DNA from: Cyanobacteriota bacterium | GTDB lineage: Bacteria; Cyanobacteriota; Cyanobacteriia; PCC-6307; Cyanobiaceae | Length of the DNA stretch: 64,000 bases | Direction of reading: 5' to 3' | NCBI GenBank assembly: GCA_026389335.1 | Contig: JAPLIB010000085.1 | Location: 57,977 to 121,976 of the forward strand | In this document: positions 29,680 through 39,351 of the stretch, piece after piece | Layout: each line of letters starts with the position of its first letter | Numbering within the stretch: the first letter of the stretch is position 1 | Notes under the pieces: generated by a model | Told to the model about the DNA's origin: nothing | Seen by the model: the letters and a program-made list of their open reading frames with translations, nothing else | Database searches by the model: none | Program-made: the position numbers and the translations under genes

Positions 29680-30972
29680 ATGACCCGCGCCACCGTATTG
29701 ATCGATGGCAACAACTTCTATGCCTCCTGCGAGGCGGTGCTCGATCCGAGCGTGATCGGCCGGCCGCTGGTGGTGCTCTCCAACAACGACGGCTGCATTG
29801 TGTCCCGCAGCGCCGAGGCGCGGGCCCTGGGCATCCCCATGGGCAGCCCCTACTTCAAGCTGCGCCAGCAGCTGCAACGGCACGGGGTGATCGTGCGCAG
29901 CTCCAACTACGGCCTCTACGCCGACATGAGCCAGCGGCTGATGGCCACCCTGGAGGTGTGGGTGGAGGAGCTGGAGATCTATTCAATTGATGAGGCCTTC
30001 GGTCTGCTGCACCGCCCGGCAGCCACCAACGGCCAGCCGGGCGATCTGCGGGACTGGGGGCAACGCTTGCGCCAGCGGGTTCGCCGCGATCTGGGCCTGC
30101 CGGTGGCCGTGGGCATCGCCCCCACCAAGGTGCTGGCCAAGCTGGCCAACCGCATCGCCAAGCGCGATCCGCTCCAGGGTGGTGTGTTCGACCTCGGCGC
30201 GCTCGACGACCCCAGCCCCTGGTTGGAGGCGACCGCCGTGGAGGATGTGTGGGGCATCGGCCGCCAACTCTCGCGCTGGTGCCGCCTGCGGGGCATCGCC
30301 CATGCCCGCGCCCTGCGCGACATGCCGCCGGGGGAGTTGCGGCGCCGCTGTGGCGTGGTGGGGCTGCGGCTGCAGCAGGAGCTGCAGGGCCACCCCTGCC
30401 TACCGCTGGTGAGCCTGCCGCCAGCGAAGCAGGAAACCTGTGTCAGCCGCAGCTTCAGCCAGCCCGTCACCAGCCTGGTGGAGTTGCGCCAGGCGATCGC
30501 CACCTATCTGAGCCGGGCCGCCGAAAAGCTGCGCCGCCAACGGCAGCGGGCCGGAGCGATCACCGTGTTCGTGCGCAGCAGCCCCTTCGATGGCAGCAGC
30601 TTCTACAGCAATGCCGCCACCGCGGTGCTGCTGCTGCCCAGCAACGACACCGGCGTGCTGCTGGCCGCTGCCTTGCCCTTGACGGACAGCTTGTATCGAC
30701 GCCATAAACCGCTGCAGAAGGCGGGGGTGCTGCTGCAGCAATTGCAGCCAGACAGCCTGCTGCAATATCACCTGCTGGCGCCGCTGGAGCCCCAGCAGCA
30801 ACGGCGCCGCGAAGTCTTGATGGCCACCGTGGATGGGCTCAACCGCCGCTTTGGCAGCGGCACGGTGCAGTGGGCCGCCTGTGGTCTGCAACCGGTCTGG
30901 GCGATGCGCCGCTCGCGGCTGTCGCGGGCGGCCACCACCCGGCTCAGCGAGGTACCGCTGGTGCGGGCCTGA
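29680..30972 (+). CDS. umuC: Y-family DNA polymerase V catalytic subunit UmuC
   Basis: LIDGNNFYASCEAVLDP, VVLSNNDGCIVSRSAEARALGI, YSIDEAF, GIAPTKVLAKLAN. Confidence 0.95.
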   Translation: MTRATVLIDGNNFYASCEAVLDPSVIGRPLVVLSNNDGCIVSRSAEARALGIPMGSPYFKLRQQLQRHGVIVRSSNYGLYADMSQRLMATLEVWVEELEIYSIDEAFGLLHRPAATNGQPGDLRDWGQRLRQRVRRDLGLPVAVGIAPTKVLAKLANRIAKRDPLQGGVFDLGALDDPSPWLEATAVEDVWGIGRQLSRWCRLRGIAHARALRDMPPGELRRRCGVVGLRLQQELQGHPCLPLVSLPPAKQETCVSRSFSQPVTSLVELRQAIATYLSRAAEKLRRQRQRAGAITVFVRSSPFDGSSFYSNAATAVLLLPSNDTGVLLAAALPLTDSLYRRHKPLQKAGVLLQQLQPDSLLQYHLLAPLEPQQQRRREVLMATVDGLNRRFGSGTVQWAACGLQPVWAMRRSRLSRAATTRLSEVPLVRA

Positions 30973-31050
30973 GTCCGCACCGGATCACTTGGAGCGCTTG
31001 TCCTGGCGCGAGGCAGTTCGTCGCCACGCAGGCCCTTGCACAAACCGGGC

Positions 31051-31353
31051 TCAGCCGGGTAACACGGCAGGGAGCTGGGCCACGGCCGTGTCGATCATGC
31101 TGGCGCTGACGAGGATCGTCTCGAGGGCGTCCTCGTTATCAAGAAAGGCCTCGAAGCTGGCATGGCGCTCTAGGTGGGGTTCGGCACCGGCTTCAGCGCA
31201 GGCCACCGCCCAGTCGCCATCGTCGGGCTTCACCAGCACGTAGCAGGCCAGAGCCTCCTGCAGATCGCCGCCGTCGCCGATCGCCTCGCCGTGCCAGTAC
31301 ACCTCGTAAAAATCCTCGGCCGGTGCCCTGTCCAAGGCCATCTCAGCGTTCAT
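31051..31353 (-). CDS. Small acidic hypothetical protein
   Basis: ORF 100 aa. Confidence 0.5.
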   Translation of the reverse strand: MNAEMALDRAPAEDFYEVYWHGEAIGDGGDLQEALACYVLVKPDDGDWAVACAEAGAEPHLERHASFEAFLDNEDALETILVSASMIDTAVAQLPAVLPG

Positions 31354-31406
31354 CCAGATCAGCGACCATCATCCGCGACCACAGCGTCCAACATCAGCAT
31401 CCACGA

Positions 31407-32405
31407 TCAACGACCATGCAGCAGGCTGGCAATCTGATTGCGGCCGTTGCTCTTGGCCAGCTCCAGGGCCCTGGAGCCGCGCTGCATCAGGTCGGCGAAA
31501 CTATGATCAGCCTGGCCGAGGCTGGTGAGGCCACCACTGATGTGCAGCTTAAAATCCGTGTGGCTGTACACCCCAGGAATCGCCGCCACCGCCTGGCGCA
31601 GATGATCGGCCAGGGCCATCGCCTGGTCGTGATCCATGCCTACCAGCAACAGCGCAAACTCACCATCGCCGAGGCGGGCGGCGAAATCCACCTCACGTAA
31701 ATAGGTACGGCTGAGATTCACCAAATCCAGCAATAACTTATCGCCGGCTGGATGGCCCCAGCGGCTGTTCACCTGGCGCAGATTGTCGATGTCGAAGCAC
31801 AGCAGCGACAGGGGCTGGCCCTCCAGGCGGGCCCGTTTGTACTCGCGATTGCCGATCGCCAGGAAGGTTTGGCGTAGCGGTAGGCCGGTGATCGGGCAGA
31901 GCATGGCGATGCGGCGCAGCTCGATCTCACGCATCACCAGCTCCGAGAGCAGCTGCAGCTGGTGGATCTGCTCGCTGCTGGGCTGGCGCGGCTGCTGATC
32001 GATCACGCACAGGGTGCCGAGGTTATGGCCATCGGGGCTGCGCAGCGGTGCACCGGCATAGAAGCGGACGTGGGGCTCGTCGATCACCAGAGGATTGGTG
32101 CTGAAGCGCTCATCGGCCCGGGCATCGGGTACCACCAGCACGCCGCTGGCGGCAATGGCGTGGGCGCAGAAGGCCATGGTGCGCGGCGTTTCGCTCGCCT
32201 CCAGGCCCTTGCGGGTGAGAAACCACTGGCGATCCCTCTCCACCAGGGAGATCAACGACATCGGTGCCTGGAAGATCGAACTGGCCAGCTCCACGATGCG
32301 ATCGAAGTGCTCGTCGCTGGCCAGGCCAATCACGCCATGGCGCTCAAGATCACGCAGGCGCTGCTCCTCATCGGCGGGAATCGGATAGGCCGGATAGGGG
32401 GCCAC
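31407..32405 (-). CDS. GAF plus degenerate GGDEF domain protein
   Basis: GAF (FQAPMSLISLVERDRQWFLTRKGLEASETPRTMAFCAHAI); GGDEF fold (DIDNLRQVNSRWGHPAGDKLL) with active-site loop RLGDGEFALLL. Confidence 0.85.
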   Translation of the reverse strand: MAPYPAYPIPADEEQRLRDLERHGVIGLASDEHFDRIVELASSIFQAPMSLISLVERDRQWFLTRKGLEASETPRTMAFCAHAIAASGVLVVPDARADERFSTNPLVIDEPHVRFYAGAPLRSPDGHNLGTLCVIDQQPRQPSSEQIHQLQLLSELVMREIELRRIAMLCPITGLPLRQTFLAIGNREYKRARLEGQPLSLLCFDIDNLRQVNSRWGHPAGDKLLLDLVNLSRTYLREVDFAARLGDGEFALLLVGMDHDQAMALADHLRQAVAAIPGVYSHTDFKLHISGGLTSLGQADHSFADLMQRGSRALELAKSNGRNQIASLLHGR

Positions 32406-32493
32406 AGACAGATCTCCCTGCAGGGGTTCAGGCTAGGCGGACCGGTGCCGCCTCAGCGGCCTTGGCAACGAACCGCAGGCGCAGCACTGAGCC

Positions 32494-34701
32494 TCAGGCG
32501 GCGGCGGCAGGGGTAAGAATTTCGTCGTAGCCGGCGCAGCGGCGCTGATCAAGATCCTGCAGATAGCGGCGCTCGCTGTAATAGGCCTCCTGAAAGCGCA
32601 GGGCATCGGCGTTGAGCTCGCTGAACAGTCCTTCGATGCGCATCTCCATCGAAAGCGATGCATCCCTGGGGGGCAACGCTGGCGCCGTTGCCGGCCAGGG
32701 GGAAGCGTCGCCGCTGGCATCAACAGGCCGCACCAGCGGCTCCCCATCGCTGCCGAGATGTTCCTGCTCCAGCAGGGTGGCCAGGCAGTGCTCCAGGGTG
32801 CGCAGTCGTTGCGAGCCCCAGGCAGCAAGCAGGTGGCGGCAGCGTTTTTCCGTGGCCAGGCGGGCTCGCATCGCAATCGCCCCCCGCAGCAACAGCAGGG
32901 GCTGGCTCAGAGACAAGCGCTGCACTTCGGTGGGCTGCAGCAGGGGGGTGAGCCGGGGCAACAGCTCATTGCCCTCCACCAGCAGCTGATCGAACAGCAG
33001 TCGCGGCAGATCGAGATCGGCCAGATCATGGCCCGGATCCAGGCCGCGGCTGATCGCCTCCAGCCGTCCGGCGCCGAGATTATCTTCCTCCAGTTCGGCG
33101 ATCGCTGCCCAGAGCCGGCGATGGGGCTGCAAGGCGAAATCCTCCTGCTCCCATAAGCGCAATTGCTGGCGCATGGCGGCACGATCGCGGCCGCAATGGA
33201 GATAAAGGCGCAGCAGATCCGCCTCGGCCCGCTCCTGTACCGAAGCGGCCCCGGGCTGTTCCCAGCGGGCGGAGCGCCCATGCCAGCGCTGGCCCTTCAC
33301 CTGCTGACGCAGGTCGTCCTCGAGGCTCTGGGCGAGGCGGGCCTGGCCGCCGGAGAGCCGTTCGGAAACCTGCTGCAGATAGCGGCTGCGCACGGCGCTC
33401 TGGGGCAACTTGCCCAGCAGGGCCACCAAAGCCGAAACGGCCTGCTGAAACTGATCAGCCTGGGCCAGATCCCGGCCCTCGAGCACCTGGTCGATCTGCC
33501 AGTCGAGCCACAGGGGCGAGCCATCGAGCAGGGCGCGGTACTCGCCGGCCCCATGCTGCTTGAGGAAGTCATCCGGATCCTTGCCGGCGGGCAGCTGCAG
33601 CACCCGCAGTTCCAGTTGGCCCTGCAGCGCCAGCTGCTCGACTTCGCCGATGGCCCGCTGGGCCGCGCGCACGCCGGCGCCATCACTGTCGAAGTTGAGA
33701 ATCAGCCGTTTGCTGTCACAGCAGCGGCAGAGCTGGGTGATCTGCTGGCTGCTGAGGGCCGTGCCCAGGGCTGCCACCGTGTTGGTAATGCCAGCGGCAT
33801 GGAGGGCGATCACATCGAAGTAGCCCTCCACCACCACGGCCCGATCGGCCTTGCGGATGGGCTCGGCAGCCCGATCGAGGCCAAACAGGTGCTTGCCCTT
33901 TTCGAACACCTCCGTTTCCGGCGAGTTGAGGTATTTGGGTTCGGCCCCATCGAGGCTGCGACCACCAAAGCCGATCACCCGGCCCTGCCGATCCCGGATC
34001 GGCACCATCAACCGATGGCGGAAGCGATCGTAAAAGCCATCGCCGCCCTTGCGCGCCACCACCAGACCAGCGGCCTCCAGCAGCTCCGGGCCCAGGCCCT
34101 CCACCTGCTGTAGATGGCGCAGCAGACCATCCCAGCGCTCCGGGGCATAGCCGAGCGCAAACGCCTCGATGGTGGGTTCCGCCAGAGCGCGGGCTTCCAG
34201 CAGATAGCTGAGGGCACCGGCCCCTTCCGGCGAACGCAGGCAGCTCTGGAACCAGCCCGCCGCCAGGGCCAGCACCCGGTGCATTTGTTCGCGGCGTGAC
34301 AGCTGCTGACGCAGCCGCTCCTGCTGGGGACCATCGAGGGTTTCCACCGGCAGCTGATATTTGCGCGCCAGCTCCAGCACCACGTCAGCGAAGCTGAGCC
34401 GCTGGAACTCCATCAGGAACTTGATGGCGTTGCCGCCGGCGCCACAGGAGAAGCAGTAATAAAACTGCTTGGCCGGTGACACCGTCATCGACGGCTTGCT
34501 GTCGTCGTGAAAGGGGCAGATGCCGACGAACTCGCGGCCCTTCTTGTTGAGCACCACGTGCTCTCCCACCACATCAACGATGTCAGCCCGTTCCTTGACG
34601 GCCTCGATCGTGCGGGGGTGGAGGCGGGGAAGGGACAGGGGGAAACGGACGCAGGGTGGACCACTACCCCTGGTGGGGCCGTGCCATCCATTGTGAACCA
34701 T
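32494..34701 (-). CDS. dnaG: DNA primase
   Basis: CPFHDDSKPSMTVSPAKQFYYCFSCGAGGNAIKFLM; VVVEGYFDVIALH. Confidence 0.95.
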   Translation of the reverse strand: MVHNGWHGPTRGSGPPCVRFPLSLPRLHPRTIEAVKERADIVDVVGEHVVLNKKGREFVGICPFHDDSKPSMTVSPAKQFYYCFSCGAGGNAIKFLMEFQRLSFADVVLELARKYQLPVETLDGPQQERLRQQLSRREQMHRVLALAAGWFQSCLRSPEGAGALSYLLEARALAEPTIEAFALGYAPERWDGLLRHLQQVEGLGPELLEAAGLVVARKGGDGFYDRFRHRLMVPIRDRQGRVIGFGGRSLDGAEPKYLNSPETEVFEKGKHLFGLDRAAEPIRKADRAVVVEGYFDVIALHAAGITNTVAALGTALSSQQITQLCRCCDSKRLILNFDSDGAGVRAAQRAIGEVEQLALQGQLELRVLQLPAGKDPDDFLKQHGAGEYRALLDGSPLWLDWQIDQVLEGRDLAQADQFQQAVSALVALLGKLPQSAVRSRYLQQVSERLSGGQARLAQSLEDDLRQQVKGQRWHGRSARWEQPGAASVQERAEADLLRLYLHCGRDRAAMRQQLRLWEQEDFALQPHRRLWAAIAELEEDNLGAGRLEAISRGLDPGHDLADLDLPRLLFDQLLVEGNELLPRLTPLLQPTEVQRLSLSQPLLLLRGAIAMRARLATEKRCRHLLAAWGSQRLRTLEHCLATLLEQEHLGSDGEPLVRPVDASGDASPWPATAPALPPRDASLSMEMRIEGLFSELNADALRFQEAYYSERRYLQDLDQRRCAGYDEILTPAAAA

Positions 34702-34776
34702 CCCACCACCAATGGGGCATCACCAGCCCAAGGGCCTGGAGTGGCAGCGTTGGACCGCTGATCGGAGGCGCCACTG

Positions 34777-35703
34777 GTGCAGGAGCGGGGCAGGGCGGAA
34801 CGGAGTGAGCCAGGGCTGGCAACACCTGCGGCGGCGGTGCTGGGCTTATTGCTGGCCGCCTTCAGCTTCAGCCTGATGACCGTCTGCGTGAAAGGGGCTG
34901 GCGACCGCCTGCCGGTGGCGGAGGTGGTGCTGGCACGGGCGCTGGTGAGCCTGGGCCTGAGCTGGTGGCTGCTACGCCGGGCGGCAATCAACCCCTGGGG
35001 GCAGCGGCGCCGCTTGCTGGCGCTGCGCGGGCTGCTTGGCAGTGTGGCCCTGGCCTGCGTCTACGGCGCCGTGACCCGCTTGCCCCTGGCAACGGCCACC
35101 CTGCTGCAGTACCTCTACCCCACCTTCACCGCCCTGCTCGCCTGGCTGAGCCTGGGGGAGCTACTGAGCCGCCGCATGCTGCTGGGCTGCGGTTGCGGCT
35201 GGCTCGGGGTGCTGGTGGTAGCCCAGGGCACCAATCCAGCTATGGCTGGCTTGACGATCTGGCACTCCCTGTTCCATCCGCTGGCCTGGTCCGGCTCGCC
35301 GGCGGTGATCGGCCTGCTGCTGGGCTTGCTCGGGGCTCTGCTCACGGCCCTGGCCTATGTGAGTGTGCGCGAACTCGGGCGCAGCGAGCACCCGCTGGTG
35401 ATCGTGTTCTGGTTTCCGCTGATGGCCCTGCCGCTCACGTTGCCCTGGGTGCTGCTCGATCCCGTGCTGCCCAATGGCATCGAACTGCTGTGGTTGCTGG
35501 GGGTGGGGCTGTTTACCCAGCTCGGTCAGATCGGCCTCACCCATGGGTTGACCCAAATGCCGGCGGCCCGAGCCACGACGATCGGCTATGCCCAGGTGCT
35601 GTTTGCGGCGTTCTGGGGCTGGTTGCTGTTCGGCGAGTCCATCAGCAGCACAACGGCACTCGGCGCCTTGCTGATCCTGGCCGCCGCCCTGATGAGCCGC
35701 TGA
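34777..35703 (+). CDS. EamA/DMT family permease
   Basis: 10-TM pattern; ATLLQYLYPTFTALLAWLSLGE. Confidence 0.85.
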   Translation: MQERGRAERSEPGLATPAAAVLGLLLAAFSFSLMTVCVKGAGDRLPVAEVVLARALVSLGLSWWLLRRAAINPWGQRRRLLALRGLLGSVALACVYGAVTRLPLATATLLQYLYPTFTALLAWLSLGELLSRRMLLGCGCGWLGVLVVAQGTNPAMAGLTIWHSLFHPLAWSGSPAVIGLLLGLLGALLTALAYVSVRELGRSEHPLVIVFWFPLMALPLTLPWVLLDPVLPNGIELLWLLGVGLFTQLGQIGLTHGLTQMPAARATTIGYAQVLFAAFWGWLLFGESISSTTALGALLILAAALMSR

Positions 35704-35906
35704 ACAGATCCTGCCCAGCGACCGGGACCGTGCTTCGACGCTGGCCGGCCGAGCCCCCATCCCCCCGACAGCACGGCATTCAGAAGCTGGCATGGAGTCT
35801 AGGCCTAAGCTCAGGGCCTAGGAATTGCGTTACATCCAACTTTCTGATGATTCTCTACTGGCAGACTTTTCTGAACATCGGAGCGGCTGGGTCTGAGGCG
35901 ATCGCC

Positions 35907-37274
35907 ATGGCCTCAGCGCCGGTCCAGATCAATCCTTCCAGCCTGATTCCCGATCAACTCCACCACAGCGGCGTGCCCCTGTCCGTTGTGATGGTGGTGA
36001 TCGGTAGCATGTTTCTGATCACTTTGGCCATCAGTCGCTTCAGCCTCAGGCTGGGTGTACCGGCGATTCTCGGAGTCTTGCTCTTTGGCCTGCTGATCGA
36101 TCCTGGAGAGTCCCCATTCACCCCGGTCACCATTGAGTGGTTGCATACGCTCAGCCTGTCAATGCTGCTGTTTTATGCAGGGCTGAAAACCGAGCTGCGT
36201 TCGATTCGTGGGTTTCTCGAATACGGCATTGTGCTGGCGATCGGTGGCGCCATCCTCTCGTCGCTGATTCTGGGGTTGATCATCTGGTTCATGGGCTCAT
36301 CCACCGCCTCCAGCCTCAGCCTGGGCTTCAATCAACTGCCTCTGGCGGTGGCGATGTTGATCGCGGCCTGCCTGGGATCAACCGATGCCGGCGCCACCAT
36401 CGCCGTGCTCAATGCCAGCGGCCCGATTCTGCCGAAGCGACTGCAGGCACTACTGGAGTTTGAGGCTTCTGTCAACGATCCAGCCGCCATTCTGTTTCTT
36501 GGCCTGGTGGTGGGTCTGACCACCATCGGCTCTGGTGCCAATCCGGATGCAGTTCTGATCCAGCAACTGCAATACTTTCTGCAAAAAGTTGGATCCGGCC
36601 TTGTTGTTGGCCTGATTGTCAGTTATATAGCGCGCTTCAGTCTGGAGCGACTGGTGCATGATCAGGCCCAGCTGTTGGTATTGGGCGTGGCGATTGCCCT
36701 GCTGTCCTATGGCATCGCCGATTTGCTGGGTGGCTCAGGCTTCATTTCTGCCTATATCTGCGGTGTTTTTCTCTCCAATCACAATTATCAAAACACCAAT
36801 ATCAGCACCTATTCTTTGCAGCAAAGTTTGCTGCCATTCAACTCGATGACCGAGATCGCCGTTTTCCTGATATTTGGGGTCGAAATGTTACCAGTCAAGC
36901 TGTTGAACGTCGTTCCTCTGGGCCTCGTTTCGGCCCTGGTTCTGATGTTGGTAGCCCGTCCAATCAGTGTGTTGCTGTTTCAGTGGCTGTCGCCTTTCAG
37001 CCTCAAGGAAAGCCTGTTGATCTCCTGGTGCGGCTTGCGAGGCGCTGTGCCCCTTGCCCTGAGCTTTGCGGTCACCGACACGATCCCCAGGATCCGTGCA
37101 ATCAATCCCACGCAATTGAAGGATCTGCTCAACAATGCCGAAGGCATCATTTTTTGCGTGGTGATCATCAACCTTATGGTGCAGGGCCTCAGCCTGCGCC
37201 CGCTGGCGCGCTGGCTGGGGCTGAGTGCTGATGGCGAGGAGGCTCTTGCCGTCGTTCCCGTGCCTGAAGAATGA
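35907..37274 (+). CDS. CPA1-type cation:proton antiporter (start may be 35847)
   Basis: LLIAACLGSTDAGATIAVL; FEASVNDPAAILFLGLVVG; SWCGLRGAVPLALSFA. Confidence 0.88.
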   Translation: MASAPVQINPSSLIPDQLHHSGVPLSVVMVVIGSMFLITLAISRFSLRLGVPAILGVLLFGLLIDPGESPFTPVTIEWLHTLSLSMLLFYAGLKTELRSIRGFLEYGIVLAIGGAILSSLILGLIIWFMGSSTASSLSLGFNQLPLAVAMLIAACLGSTDAGATIAVLNASGPILPKRLQALLEFEASVNDPAAILFLGLVVGLTTIGSGANPDAVLIQQLQYFLQKVGSGLVVGLIVSYIARFSLERLVHDQAQLLVLGVAIALLSYGIADLLGGSGFISAYICGVFLSNHNYQNTNISTYSLQQSLLPFNSMTEIAVFLIFGVEMLPVKLLNVVPLGLVSALVLMLVARPISVLLFQWLSPFSLKESLLISWCGLRGAVPLALSFAVTDTIPRIRAINPTQLKDLLNNAEGIIFCVVIINLMVQGLSLRPLARWLGLSADGEEALAVVPVPEE

Positions 37275-37295
37275 TCTCTCGTACCTGGGGAGTGA

Positions 37296-37817
37296 TCAGC
37301 CCAGGCCCATGGCCCTCCGCGCGCCGGGCAGGGGCAGGGGATCGGTGATCCAGTCCTGGCTGCTGCCGTCGCTGCTGCCGATCGGCCGGGCCAGGCGCCA
37401 GCTCTGACCCCGTTCGCCCTGCTGCAGAAACAGCTCGAAGCCACTGTCCACCCGAATCGGGTCACCGGCTAATCGCCAGTCAAAGCGCCCGGCCAGCTTC
37501 AGGCCGGCAGCCCCTCCGATCTGGATCGGCTGCTGCAGCTCCACCCGCACCCGACTCACCTCCGGCAAGCCCACCGCTTCCAGATCAAGAGCCTGGGCCA
37601 CCTGGGCCTGGGTGAGCTGGATCTGCAGGGCCAGGGCCTCAAGCAGCACCGAACGCGGCGGCTGGGCCCGCAGCCCGCAGCCCGCCAGGCCCAAGGGCAG
37701 CAGCAACGCCAGGGTCAGAGCCAGGGCCGTGAGCCTGTGCCCAAGGGCGTGGTGCCAGCTCAGACGGCAAGGGCTAGGCAGGGCGGGCAGCATGGGGGCC
37801 GGTGCACGGGATTCCAT
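37296..37817 (-). CDS. Lipoprotein-like hypothetical protein (lipobox LAGC)
   Basis: LALTLALLLPLGLAGCG lipobox; start 37817 or the internal Met nearer 37793. Confidence 0.65.
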   Translation of the reverse strand: MESRAPAPMLPALPSPCRLSWHHALGHRLTALALTLALLLPLGLAGCGLRAQPPRSVLLEALALQIQLTQAQVAQALDLEAVGLPEVSRVRVELQQPIQIGGAAGLKLAGRFDWRLAGDPIRVDSGFELFLQQGERGQSWRLARPIGSSDGSSQDWITDPLPLPGARRAMGLG

Positions 37818-38469
37818 GATCGGCTGGCTCCAGGGACAACTGGCCGAACCATGGCAGCAGGCCAACCGTTGTGGGGCGCTGTTGATCTGCCAGGGGGTGG
37901 GCTACGAACTGCAGTTCAGCCCAAGGCACTGGCGCGCCTTGCCCCAGGTGGGTGCCGAGCTGGCCCTGCATGTGCATCACAGCATCCGCGAGGACGGCTG
38001 GACCCTCTATGGCTTTCCATTGCGGCACGAGCGGGATCTGTTTCGGGAACTGGTGGCCGTCAGTGGCGTCGGTCCCCAGATGGCCCTGGGATTACTGGGA
38101 ATCATGACGGCCGAGGTGTTGGTGCGGGCGATCGTCCAGGCAGATCTGCGGCGCCTGGCCGAGGCGCCGGGGGTGGGCAAGCGCACAGCCGAGCGCCTTT
38201 CGGTGGAACTGCGCAGTCGGCTGCAGGAGCGCTTCTGCTCCCTGGTGGAGCTGCCGGAGAGCTTTGACGATTTACTGGATGGCGCGGTGAACCTGCCCCA
38301 GGGCGCCGGCCGCGATGATGTGCAGATCACCCTGGGCGCCCTGGGGTACGAGCCCCTGGAAATCCAGCGGGCCTTGCGGGCCGTGGCGGCCCAGGGATTG
38401 ACCGCCGCCGCCGACGGCGATGAGTGGATCGGCGAGTGTCTGCGCTGGCTGTCCCGCTCCGCCGCCTGA
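37816..38469 (+). CDS. ruvA: Holliday junction branch migration protein RuvA
   Basis: MIGWLQGQL; LVAVSGVGPQMALGLLG; EAPGVGKRTAERLSVELR. Confidence 0.93.
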   Translation: MIGWLQGQLAEPWQQANRCGALLICQGVGYELQFSPRHWRALPQVGAELALHVHHSIREDGWTLYGFPLRHERDLFRELVAVSGVGPQMALGLLGIMTAEVLVRAIVQADLRRLAEAPGVGKRTAERLSVELRSRLQERFCSLVELPESFDDLLDGAVNLPQGAGRDDVQITLGALGYEPLEIQRALRAVAAQGLTAAADGDEWIGECLRWLSRSAA

Positions 38470-38565
38470 TGCCGCCGAGGGGCCAGGGCAGTGAAAGCGT
38501 GCAGCTGACACGGTAAAGTCGTTGTTTGAATTGCCAGGGCTTCGGCCTCCGCTCGCTTTTCGCCC

Positions 38566-38835
38566 ATGCCGCTCACCATCACCAAGAAGCAAGAACTGAT
38601 CAACGGTCATCAGACCCACGGCACCGATACGGGCTCGGTGGAAGTGCAGGTGGCGATGTTGAGTGAGCGGATCAGCCAGCTCAGCGGCCATCTGCAAAAA
38701 AACATCCACGATTTCTCTTCCCGCCAGGGACTGCTGAAGATGATCGGGCGCCGTAAGCGGCTGCTGAGCTATCTGCGCAGCCAGAGCCAGGAGCGCTACA
38801 CCGTGCTGATTGCCAAGCTGGGCATCCGCGGCTGA
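38566..38835 (+). CDS. rpsO: 30S ribosomal protein S15
   Basis: [53 protein letters not shown]. Confidence 0.97.
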   Translation: MPLTITKKQELINGHQTHGTDTGSVEVQVAMLSERISQLSGHLQKNIHDFSSRQGLLKMIGRRKRLLSYLRSQSQERYTVLIAKLGIRG

Positions 38836-38845
38836 GCTCGTCTTC

Positions 38846-39283
38846 ATGGCTCCGCAGCGGAATCCCAAATCCTTTGGTTCGGCGCGAGCCGCCAAGGGCA
38901 GCAACGGCAAAGCCGAGGCCAAGGCCAGCAATGACAAAGTAGCGGCCAAGGCCAGGCCCGCACGGCAGCAGGCGATTCCCGATGCGGTGGCCAATCGCAT
39001 GGCCCGGCGCATCGCCATCGCCACGGGCATTCCCACCGTGATGGGCATGTCCGTGTTCATCGGCAGTTATCTGGTGGTGAGCCGCGGTCTCCTGGAGATT
39101 CCCACCGGCATCACCCTGGTGGCCTCCGGCGGCTGCTTTCTGCTGGGGCTGCTCGGACTCAGCTACGGCGTGCTCTCTTCCAGCTGGGAAGACGGCGCCG
39201 GCAGCCTGTTGGGAACCGAGCAGATCGGCCTCAACATCGGCCGGCTCAGGCAGTCCGTCAAGGCGATGCGCGAAGGCTCCTGA
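38846..39283 (+). CDS. PAM68-like (DUF3464) photosystem assembly protein
   Basis: IPDAVANRMARRIAIATGIPTVMGMSVFIGSYLVVSR...LGLSYGVLSSSWEDG. Confidence 0.82.
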   Translation: MAPQRNPKSFGSARAAKGSNGKAEAKASNDKVAAKARPARQQAIPDAVANRMARRIAIATGIPTVMGMSVFIGSYLVVSRGLLEIPTGITLVASGGCFLLGLLGLSYGVLSSSWEDGAGSLLGTEQIGLNIGRLRQSVKAMREGS

Positions 39284-39312
39284 AATCCTCCCCTTGAATC
39301 AGGGGGGATTTC
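39282..39312. terminator. Hairpin between convergent PAM68-like and dnaE genes
   Basis: gaaatcctccccttgaatcaggggggatttc inverted repeat; no strong T tract. Confidence 0.5.
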
Positions 39313-39351
39313 ACTTGAACAGAATCAGCTGCAGCGATCGCTGCTGAGGCT

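Noticed and set aside
33163-34113. 316-aa plus-strand ORF
   Set aside because: Antisense to dnaG
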